This document shows, piece by piece, positions 34,380-43,193 of a stretch of DNA of 64,000 bases. The notes beneath the pieces are model-generated. The model was given only the letters and a program-made list of their open reading frames with translations, made no database searches and was not told the origin of the DNA. The translations under genes were made by a program, and so were the position numbers. Source of the DNA: Acidimicrobiia bacterium (GTDB lineage: Bacteria > Actinomycetota > Acidimicrobiia > IMCC26256 > JAOSJM01); the NCBI GenBank assembly GCA_027494165.1, contig JAOSJM010000005.1, forward strand, positions 1-64,000, given 5' to 3'. Within the stretch, counting starts at the first letter, position 1. The number at the start of each line of letters is the position of its first letter.

Positions 34380-35969
34380 ATGTCCCCGTCGATCATCGAG
34401 TGGTTCGAGGAGCAGGTGGCGAGTCGCCCCGACGCACCCGCGCTGACGTCGGAAGGCCAGCGCTGGACGTACCGCGAGCTCCATCGCGACCTCGAGCGGG
34501 TCGCGGCGTCGTTCCGGGACCTCGGGATCCGCAAGGGCGACACGATCGCCATCTACTGCAAGAACCATCCGACGACCATCGTCAACTACCTCGCGGCCGC
34601 CCGGATCGGGGCGGTGCCGAGCGCGATCAACTTCATGTTCAAGCAGGCCGAGCTGAGCTGGGTGGTCGGGCAGCTCGCCGCCAAGGTCGTCGTGACCGAC
34701 CAGGAGCACCTCGAGGTCGCGAAGGCCTCGGTCGACGCGGTCGGCCTCGACGTCCCCGTCTTCCTCGTCGACGGCGAGGCCGAGGGGACCCGCCCGTGGA
34801 GCGACCTGCTCCGGGGTGAGGGCGATCCCGGGCCGCGGCCGGGCCGCGACGACGACTTCGAGATCCTCTACACGTCCGGCACGACGGGCAACCCGAAGGG
34901 CGCGGTGTTCGACAACGCGTCGATGCTCTACCAGCTCCAGTCGTGGCGCGACTACTGCCGGCTGGTACCCGAGGAGACCTGGTACGTCACGACGCCGCTC
35001 TTCCACACCGCCGGCATGCGCTACGGGGCACTCGTCGCGCTCCTCACCGGCGCCCATGTGGTCCTGCCCGACGGCTTCCACCCGGCCACGTTCTGGAAGG
35101 AGATCGTCGAGAACGAGGTGACGTTCTTCGTGATCGTCGAGACGATCGGCATCATCCTGCTCCAGATGCCCGAGTCCGACGAGGAGCGCCGGCACCGCGT
35201 GCCGCGCATCCTCACGGCCGGTCACCGTGAGCTCCTCAAGCAGCTCGAGGAGCGCTTCGGGTTCGTGACGATCCAGGCGTACGGCATGACCGAGATCGGG
35301 ATCGTGCTCGCCACGGACCCGTTCGGAGACACCCACGTCGAACAACGAAGGCGCGATTGGAACCCGGGCTGGAACTACGTCGGCTTCCCGATGGCGCCGC
35401 GCACCGAGATCCGGATCGTCGACGACGACGGCGACGACGTCCCCGACGGGCAGCTCGGCGAGATCGCGGTCCGGTCGCCGGGAACGATGAAGGACTACCT
35501 GGGGACCCCAGAGGGTGGACGCCCGATCATCGACGGGTGGCTGCGAACCGGGGACCTCGGGGCGCGTGCACCCGACGGCGCGTTCTACTTCGCCGACCGC
35601 GCGAAGGACATGATCCGGCGGAGCGGCGAGAACATCGCCTCCAAGCAGATCGAGGAGGCGATCGAGGACCACTCGGGGATCGTCGACGTGGCGGTGTACC
35701 CGGTACCGGACCCGGTTCGCGTGCAGGAGGTCAAGGCGCTCTGCGTGCGGGCGCCGGACTCGAACGTGACGGCCGACGAGATCTGGGCCTGGTGCGCCGA
35801 GCGGCTGGCCGAGTTCAAGGTCCCGCGCTACGTCGAGTTCCGCGACCAGATCCCGAAGAACCCGGTGGGCCGCTTCCTCAAGGCGACGCTGCGCGAGGAG
35901 CCGATAGCCGGCCAGGGCGAGACCTACGACCGCATGACGGGCGAGCGCGTCGAGCCGGCGCGCTCATGA
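34380..35969 (+). CDS. AMP-forming acyl-CoA synthetase (class I adenylate-forming enzyme)
   Basis: The AMP-binding signature YTSGTTGNPKGAV lies near residue 165, AYGMTEIGIVLATDPFG near 300, LRTGDLGARAPDGAFYFADR near 390, and the catalytic C-terminal lysine in KNPVGRFLKATLRE near 508. The enzyme activates a carboxylic acid with ATP and CoA; the substrate cannot be told from sequence, although the arrangement resembles fatty- or carnitine-type CoA ligases (CaiC-like). Length is 529 residues, normal for the family. The ATG has GGGAGG upstream. The phosphotransferase gene overlaps its stop (ATGA), so the two are cotranslated. Confidence 0.88.
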   Translation: MSPSIIEWFEEQVASRPDAPALTSEGQRWTYRELHRDLERVAASFRDLGIRKGDTIAIYCKNHPTTIVNYLAAARIGAVPSAINFMFKQAELSWVVGQLAAKVVVTDQEHLEVAKASVDAVGLDVPVFLVDGEAEGTRPWSDLLRGEGDPGPRPGRDDDFEILYTSGTTGNPKGAVFDNASMLYQLQSWRDYCRLVPEETWYVTTPLFHTAGMRYGALVALLTGAHVVLPDGFHPATFWKEIVENEVTFFVIVETIGIILLQMPESDEERRHRVPRILTAGHRELLKQLEERFGFVTIQAYGMTEIGIVLATDPFGDTHVEQRRRDWNPGWNYVGFPMAPRTEIRIVDDDGDDVPDGQLGEIAVRSPGTMKDYLGTPEGGRPIIDGWLRTGDLGARAPDGAFYFADRAKDMIRRSGENIASKQIEEAIEDHSGIVDVAVYPVPDPVRVQEVKALCVRAPDSNVTADEIWAWCAERLAEFKVPRYVEFRDQIPKNPVGRFLKATLREEPIAGQGETYDRMTGERVEPARS

Positions 35970-37165
35970 CCGGCGGCGCACCGGTCGAACGCGCCCAGAC
36001 CGTCGGGCGGCAGGCGATCGACGTCGCGAGGTCACTCCTCAAGACCGCGCTCTCCTACTCCCCGTGGGTGCCGACACGAGGACCGCATCGGGCCGACGAG
36101 ATCGACGCCGCGTTCCTCTCGAGGGTGTTCCGCGAGCGGGCTCCGGGCGCCGTCGCCGAGGCGGCCGAGGACGTGGGCGGGCACGCGGGCACGACGAACC
36201 GGCGCCGGATCGAGGTGACGTGGAACGCGAGTGGTCGCGACGCGGGGCTCCCGGAGATGCTCTTCGTCAAGAGCACGCCACTGTCCGCGAAGAACCGCAC
36301 CATGGTCGGCGCCCTCGACATGGCGGTCCACGAGGTCGACTTCTACCGGACCGCGCGAGCGGACCTCGGGGAGATCGCACCGACGTGCTACTTCGCCTCG
36401 GCCGACCCGGGCGCCCGTTTCACGCTCGTGCTCCAGAACCTCGGCGACGGGTTCGAGCACCCCCCGTTCCGTGGCGAGCGTGGCGTCCGGCACGCCCGCG
36501 GGATGATGCACACGCTGGCCGAGCTGCACGCCACCTTCTGGGAGAGCCCGCGCTTCCGGAACGACCTGAGGTGGGCGAAGGTCCAGACCCGACGCTCCGG
36601 GCTCGCCTACCTCGCGTACACACAGCGGCGAGCCCGGGTGAAGATCCTGCGGTCGCAGGAGTACGAGCTGCCACCGGCGGCCCGCCGGCTCGGCGAGATC
36701 CTCAACGGACGGCAGAGGGAGATCTACAAGCTGTTCGAGCAGGGGCCCCTGACGCTCCTCCACGGCGACTGCCACGTCGGCAACAGCTACGCGCACGCCG
36801 ACGGACGCGCCGCGCTGCTCGACTGGCAGGTCGCCTTTCGCGGCCCGCACATTCGCGAGCTCTCGTACTTCATCTGCTCCGCCCTCGCACCCGAGCTGCG
36901 GCGCGAGCACGAGGAGCCGCTCGTCCGCCTCTACCTCGACGCGCTGCGCGACCGCGGCGTCGAGCCGCCGAACTTCGACCAGGCCTGGGAGCGGTATCGC
37001 TTCTTCCTCCTCGAGGCGTGGGACGCGAACGTCATCACGGTCCTCTGGCCGGGCCTGCAGAAGCAGCACCACATCGAGCGGACGCTCGGGTACGCGAACG
37101 CGGCGGTGGCCGACCACGCCACCGACGAGGTCGTGGCCCGCGCGTTGAACCGCGGCTGCATCTGA
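35966..37165 (+). CDS. Phosphotransferase (ecdysteroid kinase/APH-like), intact active site
   Basis: The C-lobe has LTLLHGDCHVGNSYAHADG (catalytic His-Gly-Asp and Asn) and ALLDWQVAFRGPHIRELSYF (metal-binding Asp), so unlike two proteins of the 10-17 kb locus this one should be an active kinase. The N-lobe has FVKSTPLSAKNR and an E-V-D-F-Y-R helix. The pattern ISRELSYF/PHIRELSYFICSAL and the spacing resemble EcKinase-like/DUF1679 proteins that phosphorylate hydrophobic alcohols such as steroids; this is inference. It overlaps the acyl-CoA synthetase gene by four bases. Confidence 0.75.
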   Translation: MTGGAPVERAQTVGRQAIDVARSLLKTALSYSPWVPTRGPHRADEIDAAFLSRVFRERAPGAVAEAAEDVGGHAGTTNRRRIEVTWNASGRDAGLPEMLFVKSTPLSAKNRTMVGALDMAVHEVDFYRTARADLGEIAPTCYFASADPGARFTLVLQNLGDGFEHPPFRGERGVRHARGMMHTLAELHATFWESPRFRNDLRWAKVQTRRSGLAYLAYTQRRARVKILRSQEYELPPAARRLGEILNGRQREIYKLFEQGPLTLLHGDCHVGNSYAHADGRAALLDWQVAFRGPHIRELSYFICSALAPELRREHEEPLVRLYLDALRDRGVEPPNFDQAWERYRFFLLEAWDANVITVLWPGLQKQHHIERTLGYANAAVADHATDEVVARALNRGCI

Positions 37166-37275
37166 GGCCTCCGGCCCGACGACGAAGCGGCTCGCCCAGC
37201 CCCTCGGAGCCCGAGCACGCGTTCGGCGAGGATGCTCATCACGACCTCCGTGGTGCCGGCGGCGATGGTCGTGCT
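37166..37275 (-). pseudogene. C-terminal fragment of an acyl-CoA dehydrogenase
   Basis: The minus strand reads TTIAAGTTEVVMSILAERVL, then GLRGAG. The G-T-T-E-V...I-L-A-E-R-V-L-G-L pattern is the highly conserved end of acyl-CoA dehydrogenases. No more of the gene is present on either side. Confidence 0.6.
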
Positions 37276-37301
37276 CGGAGGAAGGCCTGGGTCACCTCCT
37301 C

Positions 37302-37356
37302 ACGAAGGCCGACGTGGGCGGTGTCGGCCACCTGTGAGCGCTCGTGGGCTCGCACT
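37302..37356 (-). pseudogene. Remnant of a toxin-antitoxin junction
   Basis: This segment resembles 33,582-33,640, the end of the Phd-like antitoxin and the start of the PIN toxin: 15 identical bases, then a 9-base gap, then about 40 bases with few mismatches. The antitoxin stop codon is lost. It is a degraded second copy. Confidence 0.65.
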
Positions 37357-37424
37357 TCACGGAGGTCGCCGGCCGGGCCGCCGGCGGGAATAGAGTGGCC
37401 TCTATCCCTCCCGAAGGAGACGCG

Positions 37425-38288
37425 ATGACCGGCCTGCCTGCCCCGCCGCCGCTCGGCACCGCCATGCTGCCGCCGGGCACCTTCGAGGACCGGGTCGTGC
37501 TGATCACCGGAGGTGGCACCGGCATCGGCAAGGCCATCGCCGTCGAGTTCGCCCGCCTCGGCGCGACGGTGGCCGTCGTCAGCCGCCGGCCCGAGCACCT
37601 GCAGGCCGGCGTCGAGGCCGTCGAGGCCGCCGGCGGCCGGGCCGTCGTCGCCCGCTGCGACGTGCGCGAGCCCGACTCCGTCGGCGAGGCCTTCGACGCG
37701 GTCGAGGAGGCCGCAGGGCCCGTCGACGCGCTCGTGAACAACGCCGCCGGGAACTTCCCCGGCCTGGCCGAGGAGCTGAGCCCCAGGGCCTGGCGGGCCG
37801 TGACCCAGATCGTGCTGGACGGCACGTTCTTCTGCTCGACCGAGCTGGCCCGTCGCTCGATCCCGGCCGGACGGCCCGGCGCGATCGTGAACATCGGCGC
37901 GACGTACTCCTGGACCGGCGGTCCGGGGACGAGCCACTCCGCCGCGGCGAAGGCGGCCGTCTGGAACCTGACGATGTCGCTCGCGGTGGAGTGGGCACCC
38001 CACGCCATCCGGGTCAACGGGCTCGCCCCCGGCCTGTTCCCGCACGACGACCTGCCCGCGGCGCTGCGCGGGAGGAACGCTCCCGGGGACGACCCGGGCC
38101 GGCGCATCCCCGCGGGCCGGGTGGGCCAGCTCCACGAGCTCGGATGGGCGGCGACGTACCTCTGCTCGCCGTTCGCGGCGTACCTGACCGGGCACACGCT
38201 CGTGCTCGACGGGGCGAACTGGCTCCGTCGCGGCCTGCAGATGCCGGAGTTCGTCCCCGTCGCCGAGCAGCTCGGCCCGCGGTCGTGA
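37425..38288 (+). CDS. SDR oxidoreductase of 2,4-dienoyl-CoA reductase type
   Basis: The NADP-binding motif LITGGGTGIGKAIAVEFARL lies near residue 26, followed by NNAAGNFPGLAEELSPRAWR near 105. The usual Y-x3-K is replaced by SHSAAAKAAVWNLTMSLAVE, where only the lysine remains; this is what 2,4-dienoyl-CoA reductases show. Such enzymes reduce unsaturated acyl-CoA intermediates in beta-oxidation. The ATG has GAAGGAG seven bases upstream. Length (287) is normal. It follows an acyl-CoA synthetase, a dehydrogenase fragment and a kinase, in keeping with acyl-CoA metabolism. Confidence 0.8.
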   Translation: MTGLPAPPPLGTAMLPPGTFEDRVVLITGGGTGIGKAIAVEFARLGATVAVVSRRPEHLQAGVEAVEAAGGRAVVARCDVREPDSVGEAFDAVEEAAGPVDALVNNAAGNFPGLAEELSPRAWRAVTQIVLDGTFFCSTELARRSIPAGRPGAIVNIGATYSWTGGPGTSHSAAAKAAVWNLTMSLAVEWAPHAIRVNGLAPGLFPHDDLPAALRGRNAPGDDPGRRIPAGRVGQLHELGWAATYLCSPFAAYLTGHTLVLDGANWLRRGLQMPEFVPVAEQLGPRS

Positions 38289-38429
38289 GCGCACGCCCCG
38301 ACGACGCCCTCCGGGCCCTCGCCGGCGTCCCGGTGACCGGCGCCTCGCCGCACCGGCACCGGGGGCCCTCGTGAACGACCGGTACTGTTCGGCGCGAGTC
38401 GACGACCGGCGTCACCGGATGGAGCAGCG

Positions 38430-39305
38430 ATGAACGAGCGACGGCTACGCGGCGACGGCATCGAGCTGACCGCCACCGAGTACGGCGACCCCACCGACCC
38501 TCCCATCCTGCTCTTGCACGGCGGCGGCCAGACCCGCCACGCCTGGGGCACGGCGGGCGAGGCGTTCGCCCGGCGCGGCCGCTACGCCCTCTCGGTCGAC
38601 CTGCGGGGTCACGGCGACAGCGACTGGGCGCCCGACGGCGACTACGGGATCGATGCGTTCGCCCGTGACGTGCGTGCCGTCGCCGAAGCGTTGACGCAGC
38701 TCCCCGTGGTCGTCGGCGCGTCCCTCGGCGGGCTGGCGTCCCTCATCGCCATCGGCGAGTCGGCCGAGCCCGTGGCGAGCGCGCTCGTGCTCGTCGACGT
38801 GACGCCCACGATCGAGATGGACGGCGCCCTGCGCATCCGGCGCTTCATGCTCGGGGGCATGGACGGGTTCGCGTCGCTGGATGAGGCCGCCGACGCGATC
38901 GCCGCCTTCAACCCGAACCGGCCGCGCCCGAGCGACCTGTCCGGCCTCCGGAAGAACCTGCGCCTGCGTGACGGCCGCTGGCACTGGCACTGGGACCCTC
39001 GCTTCATCAGGAGCCGGATCGGGATCGACGGTCAGCAGGGCCCCGTCAACCACGACCGCCTCGCGGCCGCCGCGGCCCGGATCACGGTCCCGACCCTGCT
39101 GGTGCGGGGGCGGATGAGCGACATCGTCAGCGAGGAAGGGGTGGCCGAGTTGCGCGAGCTCGTCCCCCACGCCGAGGTGGTCGACGTCGCCGGCGCCGGC
39201 CACATGGTCGCCGGCGACCGCAACGACGTGTTCAACGAGTCCGTGATCGAGTTCGTCGACCGCACGATCCCGGTCCCTCCCCGTCCCGGCTCCGGTAGCA
39301 CCTGA
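38430..39305 (+). CDS. Alpha/beta hydrolase
   Basis: ILLLHGGGQTRHAWG near residue 26 gives the oxyanion-hole region, VVGASLGGLASLIAIG near residue 95 the nucleophile elbow (Ser), and AGHMVAGDRND near residue 255 the catalytic His. This is the general fold of esterases and C-C bond hydrolases (MhpC-like); the substrate is not evident. Length is 291 residues; there is no signal peptide, so it is cytoplasmic. A clear hairpin terminator follows. Confidence 0.82.
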   Translation: MNERRLRGDGIELTATEYGDPTDPPILLLHGGGQTRHAWGTAGEAFARRGRYALSVDLRGHGDSDWAPDGDYGIDAFARDVRAVAEALTQLPVVVGASLGGLASLIAIGESAEPVASALVLVDVTPTIEMDGALRIRRFMLGGMDGFASLDEAADAIAAFNPNRPRPSDLSGLRKNLRLRDGRWHWHWDPRFIRSRIGIDGQQGPVNHDRLAAAAARITVPTLLVRGRMSDIVSEEGVAELRELVPHAEVVDVAGAGHMVAGDRNDVFNESVIEFVDRTIPVPPRPGSGST

Positions 39306-39322
39306 TCGTCGCGCCGAGCCGA

Positions 39323-39346
39323 GGACCCGGGAGCTCGTCCGGGTCC
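39323..39346 (+). terminator. Hairpin after the alpha/beta hydrolase
   Basis: GGACCCGG and CCGGGTCC pair over eight bases around an 8-base loop. Confidence 0.55.
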
Positions 39347-39404
39347 GTCGGCGGACCCACGACGACGTCGCGGGACCTTCGCCTCTGGCGCCCGCGCGCT
39401 GCGC

Positions 39405-39905
39405 GTGCCCAAATGGCAGGGGCCGATCCGACGTCCGGGGAGCCACGCCGTGGGCAGGCCAGACCGAGCCGATGAGGGGTTCGCCGGGGCGGTGGAGCGG
39501 GGCACCGTCCTCGTCGACGTCCCCGTCGAGGGCGCCGAGGCCCTCCGGGCCCTGCTCGGCGACGCTCATGACGTGGTCGTCTGCCACGGCCCGGGGATCG
39601 GGTTCCTCTGCCCGGTCCTCGGCGAGACCGGGTGCCGGCGGTTCGAGCGGGCCCACGGCATCGTCTTCGCGCTCGACCTCGACCGGCCCCAGCATCGGGC
39701 GATCCTGCTCCGCTACCGGACCCTGGCCGGGCCGAACCTCCCCATCAGGGTGCGGTGCCGACCGGACCAGGCCCGGAGGCACGCGGGGATCCTCGGGGAG
39801 GTCGAGGTCTGGGAGGAGGAGCCGTGCCCGGCCGACCTCGACCGCTTCACGCGCGACGTCCGGGCCGGGCCCGGGCCGACGCCGCGCCGGGCCCACGCCG
39901 GCTGA
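39405..39905 (+). CDS. Hypothetical protein, about 150 residues
   Basis: The product is a single compact domain (GTVLVDVPVEGAEALRALLG, then VVVCHGPGIGFLCPVLGETG and CRRFERAHGIVFALDLDRPQ, ending CPADLDRFTRDV). GTG at 39,450 is an equally good start. Five cysteines are present in the mature part. There are no membrane segments. I do not recognise a family. It lies convergently to the next gene. Confidence 0.4.
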   Translation: MPKWQGPIRRPGSHAVGRPDRADEGFAGAVERGTVLVDVPVEGAEALRALLGDAHDVVVCHGPGIGFLCPVLGETGCRRFERAHGIVFALDLDRPQHRAILLRYRTLAGPNLPIRVRCRPDQARRHAGILGEVEVWEEEPCPADLDRFTRDVRAGPGPTPRRAHAG

Positions 39906-39926
39906 CCGCCGGGACGGCGGTCGGGG

Positions 39927-40283
39927 TCAGCGCCCGGTGGGGCCGGGGTGCCGCTCGGCGACGGAGAGGTCGGCCCGACCGGTGAAGGACCGCGACAGCT
40001 CCCCGTCGAGGAGGTCGAGCGCCGCGCCCTCGTCGCCCGCGTCGAGGAGCCGGAGCACCATCTCCAGGCCCCGCACCTGGGCTCGCGTCCTGGGGTTGAG
40101 ATCCAGGGCGTCGCGGGCGACCTCGTCCCGGACCGCCGCCACGGCCGCGTCGAGATCAGCGCGGTCCTCGGCGCGCAAGGCGGCCGAGAGCACATCCGCG
40201 ACGCCGCGCAGCCGCTCCTCCGCATGCGGATCGCCCACGGCGGTGTGGCTGCACCCCGATCCGAACGACTGGTGCGTCGTCAT
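39927..40283 (-). CDS. Hypothetical protein, 118 residues
   Basis: The product starts MTTHQSFGSGCSHTAVGDPH and is then helical (DVLSAALRAEDRADLDAAVA, ALDLNPRTRAQVRGLEMVLR). It follows the TIGR03084-like gene on the same strand after 29 bases and could be part of that operon. Not recognised. Confidence 0.45.
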   Translation of the reverse strand: MTTHQSFGSGCSHTAVGDPHAEERLRGVADVLSAALRAEDRADLDAAVAAVRDEVARDALDLNPRTRAQVRGLEMVLRLLDAGDEGAALDLLDGELSRSFTGRADLSVAERHPGPTGR

Positions 40284-40312
40284 CGCTCCCCCTCTGGCTC
40301 CCTCGGACCCGG

Positions 40313-41094
40313 TCAGACGAAGGCCCGGGCCACCTCGAGCGCCTGCTCGGCCAGCGGCCCCGTCGCCTCCAGGGTACGGGCCGCCGACGCCGGCATGCGC
40401 TGCACGGCCACCCGGGCCCACTCCCCGCCGACCCCGTGATCCGCTGGGGAGCGTCCTCGGGCCCGTAGCCCCAGGGCTCGCCACCACCCGGCGGCTCCAC
40501 GTCGATCCGTAGCTCCTCGAGCGGTGCCGGCATCGGGCGCCCGGCGACGCGGAAGGCGTAGGGCAGGGCCCGGTAGGCGAGGTGGCAGACGTGGCGGAGG
40601 CGGTCGGTCTCGGCCGGCTCGACCTCCACGGCGGCGAAGCAGTCGAGGCCGTGGGCCCAGCACTCCATGATCCGGGCGGTGGCGAAGGACCGGGCGGCCA
40701 TCGGCCCCGCGCCCCAGACCACCCGGTCGGCCGGGTCGAGGGCGAGGAGCGCGTCGCTCAGGCGCTCACGGGCGGCCCGCCACCACGCCAGCACCTCCTC
40801 GGGCGAGCGGCTGCGGCCGGGCTCGATCAGCGCCTCGCCGAACGCCTCGGGGCTCTCCGCCGCTCCGGCCCGGGCGAAGGCGGCCTCGTGACGCCCTTCC
40901 ACGCACTCGAGCGCGAGCTCGTCGATCGCGGCCAGGTGGCTCACGGAGTCGCGCACGTCCCAGCCCGGCGCCGGGGTGGACAGGAGCCACTGGTCCGGAG
41001 CGAGCCCCGCCACGAGCTCGTCGAGCACCGCCTGCTCCGCCCTCAGCTCGGCGACGATCGGCACCATCCCTCCCGCTTCCATCCCTGCTCCCAT
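40313..41094 (-). CDS. TIGR03084/mycothiol-dependent maleylpyruvate isomerase-like metalloprotein (one frameshift)
   Basis: The protein belongs to the DinB-like metalloenzyme group: WDVRDSVSHLAAIDELALEC near residue 45 has the first histidine, and RIMECWAHGLDCFAAVEV near residue 145 the H-x3-D typical of the metal site. LPYAFRVAGRP near residue 180 matches the TIGR03084 subfamily. The frame is lost near 40,435, in a C run one base too short; the correct end (EWARVAVQRMPASAARTLEA, then TGPLAEQALEVARAFV) is in another frame. Members act in mycothiol- or small-thiol-linked isomerisation or are uncharacterised. The MaoC-like gene directly upstream suggests acyl-CoA metabolism. Confidence 0.7.
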
Positions 41095-41101
41095 CTCGCG
41101 C

Positions 41102-41541
41102 TCAACCCTCGGCCGGACGGCGGGCCACGAGCACCTGGATCGTCGCGCTGCACACCACCTCGCCCTGCTGGTTCCTGATGGTCTCCTCCACGGTGACGAC
41201 CCCGCCGGGCTCGCGGTCCTTCTTGGCCACCACCTCCATCTCCGGCCGGATGGTGTCGCCGATGAACGTGGGGGCCGTGAAGCGCACCTGGTCCATGCCG
41301 AGGAAGGCGACGACCCTCCCGGGCTCGAGCGGGATCAGCCCCGCCCCGCAGGAGAGGACGAGGAGCCCGTGGGCGATCCGGCGGCCGAACGGGGTGGTCT
41401 TCGCGTACTCCTCGTCGGTGTGCAGGACGTAGTGGTCGCCGGTGACCCCGGCGAACCCGAGGATGTGGGCGTCGGTGATCGTGACCCCCGGAACACCCGC
41501 CGGTCCCCGACCTCCATCTCGTCGTAGTAGCGGTCGAACAT
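41102..41541 (-). CDS. MaoC-like hot-dog dehydratase/thioesterase (one frameshift)
   Basis: Read across a shift in the C run at 41,486-41,490, the protein starts MFDRYYDEMEVGDRRVF and continues GVTITDAHILGFAGVTGDHY, then HGLLVLSCGAGLIPLEPGRV and VRFTAPTFIGDTIRPEMEVV. The G-D-H-Y and the T-D-x-H region are the catalytic face of R-hydratase/MaoC-type hot-dog proteins that hydrate enoyl-CoA. Length is 146 residues, normal. The ATG has GGAG upstream. It shares a divergent promoter region with the PNPOx-like gene and an imperfect dyad at 41,590. Confidence 0.75.
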
Positions 41542-41589
41542 GGGCTCCTCCCTCGGACGCACCCGGGTGCGCGTGCGCGCGTATACCTC

Positions 41590-41607
41590 ACGTCTTACGA
41601 TAGATGT
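41590..41607. promoter_or_regulatory. Imperfect palindrome in the divergent MaoC/PNPOx-like promoter region
   Basis: ACGTCTTACGATAGATGT has symmetric outer bases (AC.TCT...AGA.GT) over 18 positions, which suits a TetR-family operator. It lies 49 bases upstream of the MaoC-like ATG. Confidence 0.5.
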
Positions 41608-41760
41608 CAGCAACCGGGGTGAGCGCCGCCGCTCCCCAGGGTCGGGGCGTCGGAAGCCCCCAGGTGCGCCCCGCCGGGCCGGCGCTCCCCCGGCTGCGCC
41701 CGGCGGTCGCGCGCGAGAGACTCCGGGGACGCGAGGGACCCGGACGTGGGAGGAAGGGTG

Positions 41761-42270
41761 ATGGCCGGAAGGTTCGACGCCTACGAGCACCTCGAGCAGT
41801 TCCCGCTCGACGACGAGGTCCGGGAGCGGCTCTGCCGCGAGCAGCTCGAGTGCGTCGTGGCCTGGACCAACCGCGACGGCTGGCCCGTGGCCGTCACGCA
41901 CTGGTTCGTGTGGCACGACGGGAGGTTCTGGGTCACGAGCACCCCCCAACGCAAGCGGGTGCCGGCCCTGCGGTCCCGGCCCGAGAGCTGCGTGGTCGTC
42001 TCGAGCGCGGGGACCGAGCTCGGCCCCGCCCGCACCGCGACCGCGAAGACGCGGGCGACCGTGCACGACGACGACGCCACGAAGGCGTGGTTCTTCCCCG
42101 CGCTGGCCGAGCGGGCCTGGGGCCACGACCCGGCGGAGAAGGCCCGGTTCGAGGAGATGCTCTTCGGCACCGACCGGGTGGTGATCGAGCTGGAGCCCCT
42201 CATGTGGATCACCTACGACGCCATGAAGATGTGGCAGGCGGTCCAGGAGCCCGGGACCGTCGGTGGGTGA
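41761..42270 (+). CDS. Pyridoxamine 5'-phosphate oxidase-like flavin/F420-binding protein
   Basis: The split-barrel signature is visible in QLECVVAWTNRDGWPVAVTH, WFVWHDGRFWVTSTPQRKRV, then ALRSRPESCVVVSSAG, followed by the dimer-forming FEEMLFGTDRVVIELEPLMW. Proteins of this class bind FMN, heme or F420 and reduce small molecules; actinobacteria have many. At 169 residues it is of usual size. The ATG follows GAGGAAGG. The next gene starts seven bases before its stop, so they are coupled. Confidence 0.72.
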   Translation: MAGRFDAYEHLEQFPLDDEVRERLCREQLECVVAWTNRDGWPVAVTHWFVWHDGRFWVTSTPQRKRVPALRSRPESCVVVSSAGTELGPARTATAKTRATVHDDDATKAWFFPALAERAWGHDPAEKARFEEMLFGTDRVVIELEPLMWITYDAMKMWQAVQEPGTVGG

Positions 42271-43183
42271 GGCCGTCGTCCACGGCACCGCCGTCCCCGA
42301 CGAGATCGAGCTCGGACGGGTCCGCGTCCTCGTCGGGCCCGACCGGGGCCGGTACCCGAACGGCAACTCGCTCCTCGTCGTCGGCGAGCGCGAGACCCTC
42401 CTGGTCGACCCCTCGCTGCCCCTCGCCACGCCGGACCGGGAGCTCCCGCGCGTCGACCGGGTCGTGCTGAGCCACGTCCACGAGGACCACTTCGCCGGCC
42501 TGGCCCGCTTCCCGGATCGGCCCGTGCACGTGCCCTCGGCCGACCGCCTCGGGCTGGTCTCGCTCGAAGGGCTCCTCACCATCTACGGGATGCCACCCGA
42601 CGTCGAGGAGGCGTGGGTCCCGGTGCTGCAGGACGAGTTCCACTACCGGCCCCGACCCGACGCGCTCGGGTTCGACGACGGGCACGAGTGGGACCTCGGC
42701 GGCGTCGTCGTGCGGGCGGTGCACCTGCCCGGCCACACCCGCGGGCACTCCGGCTTCCTCGTGGAGCCCGACGGGGTCTGCTACCTCGGCGACATCGACC
42801 TCACGGGCTTCGGGCCCTACTACGGCGACGCGTGGTCGAGCCTCGAGGACTGGGCCCGCTCCCTGGAGCGCTGCCGGCGGATCGAGGCCCGGTGGTACGC
42901 CACCTTCCACCAGAAGCTGGTCGTCGAGGGTCGCGAGCGGTTCCTCGACCTGCTCGACGTCTACGAGGCCGTGATCGGCCGCCGCGAGGTGGCCCTGCTC
43001 GAACACCTCGCCGAGCCCCGCACCACGGCCGAGATCGTGGCCCACCGCTTCGTCTACCGCCCCGGGGTCGAGCTGCCCTGGGTCGACTACGTGGAGGAAC
43101 GCTCCATGACCCAGCACCTCGAGCGGCTCCGCCGCCAGGGCCGGGTCCGGGAGGTCGAGCCCGGCCGCTTCCGGGCCACGTGA
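42263..43183 (+). CDS. Metallo-beta-lactamase-fold hydrolase
   Basis: VVLSHVHEDHFAGLARF holds the H-x-H-x-D-H zinc motif near residue 74, HLPGHTRGHSGFLVEPDG the next histidine near 160, and CYLGDIDLTGFGPYYGD the bridging Asp near 178. The C-terminal 90 residues form a winged helix (TTAEIVAHRFVYRPGVELPW, then TQHLERLRRQGRVREV), as in glyoxalase-II-like and LACTB2-like proteins. It probably hydrolyses a thioester or lactone. The GTG start overlaps the previous gene. The thioesterase follows after ten bases. Confidence 0.82.
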   Translation: MGEAVVHGTAVPDEIELGRVRVLVGPDRGRYPNGNSLLVVGERETLLVDPSLPLATPDRELPRVDRVVLSHVHEDHFAGLARFPDRPVHVPSADRLGLVSLEGLLTIYGMPPDVEEAWVPVLQDEFHYRPRPDALGFDDGHEWDLGGVVVRAVHLPGHTRGHSGFLVEPDGVCYLGDIDLTGFGPYYGDAWSSLEDWARSLERCRRIEARWYATFHQKLVVEGRERFLDLLDVYEAVIGRREVALLEHLAEPRTTAEIVAHRFVYRPGVELPWVDYVEERSMTQHLERLRRQGRVREVEPGRFRAT

Positions 43184-43193
43184 GAGGACGGAC

